DNA of 64,000 nt from JAJDTR01 sp965220415 (GTDB lineage: Bacteria > Poribacteria > WGA-4E > JAJDTR01). Positions 61,296-64,000 of this stretch are shown in pieces. Below the pieces are notes generated by a model that saw only the letters and a program-made list of their open reading frames with translations, searched no databases and had not been told where the DNA came from. The stretch spans positions 6,076,001 through 6,140,000 of the forward strand of contig OZ244829.1 in the NCBI GenBank assembly GCA_965220415.1. Direction: 5' to 3'. The position numbers and the translations under genes are program-made. Within the stretch, counting starts at the first letter, position 1. Each line of letters opens with the position of its first letter.

Positions 61296-61403
61296 CACCT
61301 CGTTTCTACAATATAGGGTCACGCAGCACGCCGGTTATTTGAAACTGTGACAAATCCCCCTCGACGTGCATCAGTGAGAAGTCTCTCGAATCGGAGATGG
61401 GTT

Positions 61404-61709
61404 CAGGGGCGTAGGTTGGGTTGAACGAGAATTCGTTAATGATCGCTGATCTCGGGCGATTTTTCGAGTGTCCACTTTGCCTGAACGTGCCAAAATTTGA
61501 GTGAAACCCAACATAAATCGTACGTACTACCGCGATGAGCTATCATCTATTACTATACTACACACCGCTGGAAATTGCGTATTTTCAAGCGTCTGGCGGT
61601 AGTTGTAGGGTGGGCAGTGCCCACCCTACAATCACTATTACAAACAGTAATTACCGGGAAAGAAAGCGCACTAATACCCAACGCAAAGTATAGATGCGTT
61701 TCCCCATGG
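61404..61709. mobile_element. MITE, copy 3, rearranged (about 306 bp)
   Basis: Begins CAGGGG directly joined to CGTAGGTTGGGTTGAACG, so most of the left end (about 60 bp) is deleted. Ends TATAGATGCGTTTCCCCATGG. Internal sequence CGTGCCAAAATTTGAGTGAA as in the other copies. About 100 bp (61556-61690) containing the palindrome GTAGGGTGGGCAGTGCCCAC is extra. No clear target duplication. Likely an old copy. Confidence 0.65.
61608..61634. repeat. Palindromic GTAGGGTGGGC repeat inside MITE copy 3
   Basis: TTGTAGGGTGGGCAGTGCCC followed by ACCCTACAA, a nearly perfect 13-bp stem palindrome. Same family as 7688. Confidence 0.6.
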
Positions 61710-61936
61710 TATTCAACATGTCTAAAATTGACATCCGCACAGTGTTGTAGTAATATTCCGACTGACGAGAGAGAATCGAACATAACCTAGAACGCCTACA
61801 CCTGATATGACAGCATGAATTCTTCACGTTGACTTCGTAAATACTGCACGGTGATGTGTTTTGAAGCGAACTGACAACGGCTATCATATTTAACACCTGA
61901 AATCGCATCAATTTCGCAAGGGCGGAGGTGAAACTG

Positions 61937-64000
61937 ATGTATCGTAATCTGTTGCTCTGTTTTATTTATACCATTGTCAATCTAACATACGCTGGTTTTG
62001 GTGAAGCGGATTCAGCAGTCGATGCCCATTGGGGTTGCGGTACGCCAACCCTATGGTGCAACAAGCAGACTCCGCGCCAGCCGGTTGCTAAAGCGCCGCA
62101 GCAGCCGCACCTCCCCGCTGCGCCTGCCCCCGAAGTCCATGTAGGAAAAACCGAACAATTCTTCACGCATATTCCCGAGCAGCTAGTGGAAGGTACGTGT
62201 CTCGCCATCGGTGAAAACATCTATCTGTATATCGAAACCGCGTTCCAACACATGATGACCGCCGCCCAAGCGCGCGAGATTGTCGCCGAATTTGACTCTC
62301 GAATTTATCCGCAAGTTCATCGTTGGATCGGATTCGAATGGCGGCCGGGCTTGGATCTCGACACAAGAATAACCGTGCTAATGCACGATGTTGGCGCAAA
62401 TAACTCGGGCAAGGATTTCGGCGGATATTTTTCGTCGGTAGATCAAGATCCAACCGCACTTAACAGCAATCACCGAGAAATGGTCTATATGGACATTTTC
62501 CAGTTTCGAGAACGATCGCGATTCACGTTTTATAACAGTTTGGCCCATGAATTCGCACATCTTGTCAACTGGTATCAGAACGGTGGAACGTCTGATGAAC
62601 GTTGGATTGAGGAGGGGATTGCATCGTTCATCGAATGGGCAATTTATAGAAATGTCCACGGTATCTTCATTGACGGCTACTTTGAAGAGCCCGAAATATC
62701 GCTGACTTCGGGGAATACGTTTGATACATATTATGGCGCGTCTTTTACACTTCTTCTATATCTGTTTGAACAGCACGGCGGCGAAAAGTTTATTCGTGAG
62801 TTCGCCCGGCAAGATCTCCTCGGCACACGTGGAATTGACGCAACGCTGTCATCATTGGGTAAGTCGGAGCGTTTCGCCGATGTTTTTCAAAACTGGGCGC
62901 TTGCGAATTTTGTTAACAACCTCTCGCGCGGAAAATCATTGGGATACAGAAACATGCGGAACCGACGGATTGCGGCACCTGTCCAAGAGGTATCAAGCTA
63001 TCCGACTGTCCGCTCCGCCGTAGTAGAGAACTGGGGGGCGCGGTACATCGTATTCCGTAACTTACCGAACCGGATTGAAATCACTTTGGATGGCAGCGCC
63101 GATGGCAGCTTACATGCCCAACTTGCCCTTTTGCCGAGCCGCGGCGCCGCTTCCGTCCACTCAATAGTTTTTGATGAGGATAACAACGGACGAATGGAGT
63201 TTAAGGACCTGAATTCGCGTGACCGAGTTGTACTGGTGGTAACCTCCACCGCTGCGCAATCGTTTCGTTTTGCCGCCACTACAAATGGTGCGTCTGGTAT
63301 CGTCGTTGGTCCCCCGCGCCAACTGGATTCATCTGCGTTCCCCAGAGCAACTACTCACGCACTCGGTAATCGGTCCCAACCAAGCCACAAACGCAACTAT
63401 GTAGATTTCAAACTGGAACCGGTATCACAAGTGCATTTATCGAGCTATTACCAGGATTTGGTCGTCAGTGAAGGAGTGGTTTATGCGGTGAGCGATTGGG
63501 GGTTGGAAGTTTTCGATCTTGAGACCCCGACCCATCCACAGTTGGTCGGCAAGATTGCAACCCCGGGAAACGCGCAAGGCATCGCAATCAATGGCGAAAC
63601 AGCATACGTTGCGGACGGTGCGGTGGGTGTAACGCTCATAGATGTGCGGCGTCCCGATAGTCCAAAGTTGGTTAAGACAATCGGAGCTTTCGAGAGCGTC
63701 CGCCGTATCAAGATTGCCAACGAGAAGGCATACGCACTAGATATCAAAAAGGGACTCCAAATCTACGAACTTGATGAAATACATAATCAGCCAAATCCAC
63801 AGCCAATCGGTTCCTTGCAAACAAGTGGATTTGCATTGGATATAGAGGTAGACGGCGACACGGTTTATTTTAGCGATGATAACCAGGGATTTCAGATTCT
63901 CGACTTCGAATGCATTAACATCCCGGCATTTGCGGGAATTGTTGACACACTCGCCCTTGATTTCGAGGTTGTAGATGGACACGCTTACGTAGCATCGGGC
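61937..64000 (+). CDS. Secreted zinc metalloprotease with LVIVD-type beta-propeller, runs off the right edge
   Basis: ATG 61937 after GGAGG; open to the window edge with no stop (688 codons seen). Signal peptide NLLLCFIYTIVNLTYAGFG. A proline-rich linker (KAPQQPHLPAAPAPEV) follows. Protease domain (about 75-330): LAHEFAHLVNWYQNG with HExxH, then DERWIEEGIASFIEWAIY, whose EE supplies the third ligand, as in gluzincin/M30-like peptidases. From about residue 525 on, repeats of VYAVSDWGLEVFDL, AYVADGAVGVTLIDV, AYALDIKKGLQIYEL and TVYFSDDNQGFQILDF are LVIVD-like propeller blades. Probably exported, anchored through C-terminal domains not seen here. Because no stop is in the window, a simple stop-to-stop scan would overlook it. 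Confidence 0.82.
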   Translation, partial: MYRNLLLCFIYTIVNLTYAGFGEADSAVDAHWGCGTPTLWCNKQTPRQPVAKAPQQPHLPAAPAPEVHVGKTEQFFTHIPEQLVEGTCLAIGENIYLYIETAFQHMMTAAQAREIVAEFDSRIYPQVHRWIGFEWRPGLDLDTRITVLMHDVGANNSGKDFGGYFSSVDQDPTALNSNHREMVYMDIFQFRERSRFTFYNSLAHEFAHLVNWYQNGGTSDERWIEEGIASFIEWAIYRNVHGIFIDGYFEEPEISLTSGNTFDTYYGASFTLLLYLFEQHGGEKFIREFARQDLLGTRGIDATLSSLGKSERFADVFQNWALANFVNNLSRGKSLGYRNMRNRRIAAPVQEVSSYPTVRSAVVENWGARYIVFRNLPNRIEITLDGSADGSLHAQLALLPSRGAASVHSIVFDEDNNGRMEFKDLNSRDRVVLVVTSTAAQSFRFAATTNGASGIVVGPPRQLDSSAFPRATTHALGNRSQPSHKRNYVDFKLEPVSQVHLSSYYQDLVVSEGVVYAVSDWGLEVFDLETPTHPQLVGKIATPGNAQGIAINGETAYVADGAVGVTLIDVRRPDSPKLVKTIGAFESVRRIKIANEKAYALDIKKGLQIYELDEIHNQPNPQPIGSLQTSGFALDIEVDGDTVYFSDDNQGFQILDFECINIPAFAGIVDTLALDFEVVDGHAYVASG

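Larger units (their letters stand above)
60953..61936. other. 1 kb spacer with R1, MITE and palindrome
   Basis: In order: AAGTTCGACTTTGCACAAAC repeat (61164-61188), full R1 (61194-61295), MITE copy 3 (61404-61709) with an inserted hairpin segment, then about 230 bp before the next gene with no recognised feature except the ribosome-binding site GGAGG at 61924. Confidence 0.6.

Noticed and set aside
1..64000. General reassignment of UGA in this organism
   Set aside because: Several intact genes end in TGA at the expected place (4153, 13121, 35036, 14584), so UGA is a stop outside special sites.
1..64000. tRNA, rRNA or riboswitch genes
   Set aside because: No cloverleaf-like or rRNA-like stretch was recognised by eye in the spacers; a tRNAscan-SE and Infernal run would settle this.

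Overview
The window is a bacterial chromosome segment of about 64 kb, most likely from Candidatus Poribacteria or a close relative of these sponge-associated, metagenome-known bacteria. The pointers are the C-terminal sorting segment NYPNPFNPETWIPYQLA on a large secreted protein (a tail I associate with Poribacteria), a gingipain-like C25 protease, dockerin and FGE-sulfatase modules in one secreted polypeptide, phytanoyl-CoA dioxygenase, repeated amidohydrolases, stand-alone Rieske proteins, and long intergenic spaces packed with short repeats. This assignment is inference; no rRNA or tRNA gene was seen.

Layout. 1-7.7 kb: M28 peptidase end, metallophosphoesterase, HtrA protease, a TPR/membrane-protein pair, and a UvrD-type helicase with a nuclease-like insert. 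7.9-8.8 kb: a compact DDE insertion sequence. 8.9-14.6 kb: cyclase/ATPase/TPR regulator, SixA-like phosphatase, secreted repeat protein. 14.8-16.1 kb: an IS3-family element. 16.2-30.9 kb, almost all on the minus strand: MFS transporter, zinc alcohol dehydrogenase, Rieske protein, three paralogous TIM-barrel amidohydrolases, phytanoyl-CoA dioxygenase and a frameshifted Eis-type acetyltransferase, which looks like a catabolic region. Between the second and third amidohydrolase lies a 4.2 kb accessory block (PIN toxin, HEPN/AbiU2-like gene broken by TGA, small membrane proteins, DUF4926, DUF4238, membrane-anchored HNH protein). 31-32.7 kb: repeat-rich spacer. 32.7-33.7 kb: a tandem peroxiredoxin gene with two in-frame UGA codons. 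34-44 kb: lipid kinase, FemAB-like acetyltransferase, HEAT/TPR - membrane protein - GlmM operon, YvcK, two Rieske proteins (one fused to a large unknown domain), and a nucleotidyltransferase pair. 46-50.4 kb: ABC exporter with N-terminal PH-like domain and DUF1854 partner, then a RibD-type reductase. 50.8-64 kb: three very large secreted proteins.

The most notable finding is the peroxiredoxin gene (32682-33683, minus strand). It encodes two peroxiredoxin domains in one reading frame, and in each the peroxidatic cysteine codon is UGA. Each UGA is followed, after exactly 13 nt, by an 8-bp hairpin with the same six-base loop and one bulged U. This is what a two-selenocysteine protein with one bacterial SECIS per UGA should look like.

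The second theme is non-coding mobile DNA. (i) A short interspersed repeat, here called R1, with unit core GCGATAG, sits at about 15 intergenic loci; full copies are about 92-102 bp with GGTGCG/CGCACC ends. One locus (31131-31423) shows a paired empty and filled site. (ii) A MITE of about 236 bp has CAGGGGAAACGCAT ends and 8-bp target duplications in two of its three copies; one copy is inserted inside an R1. (iii) Palindromic GTAGGGTGGGC hairpins and other inverted-repeat-bounded segments lie in the same spacers.
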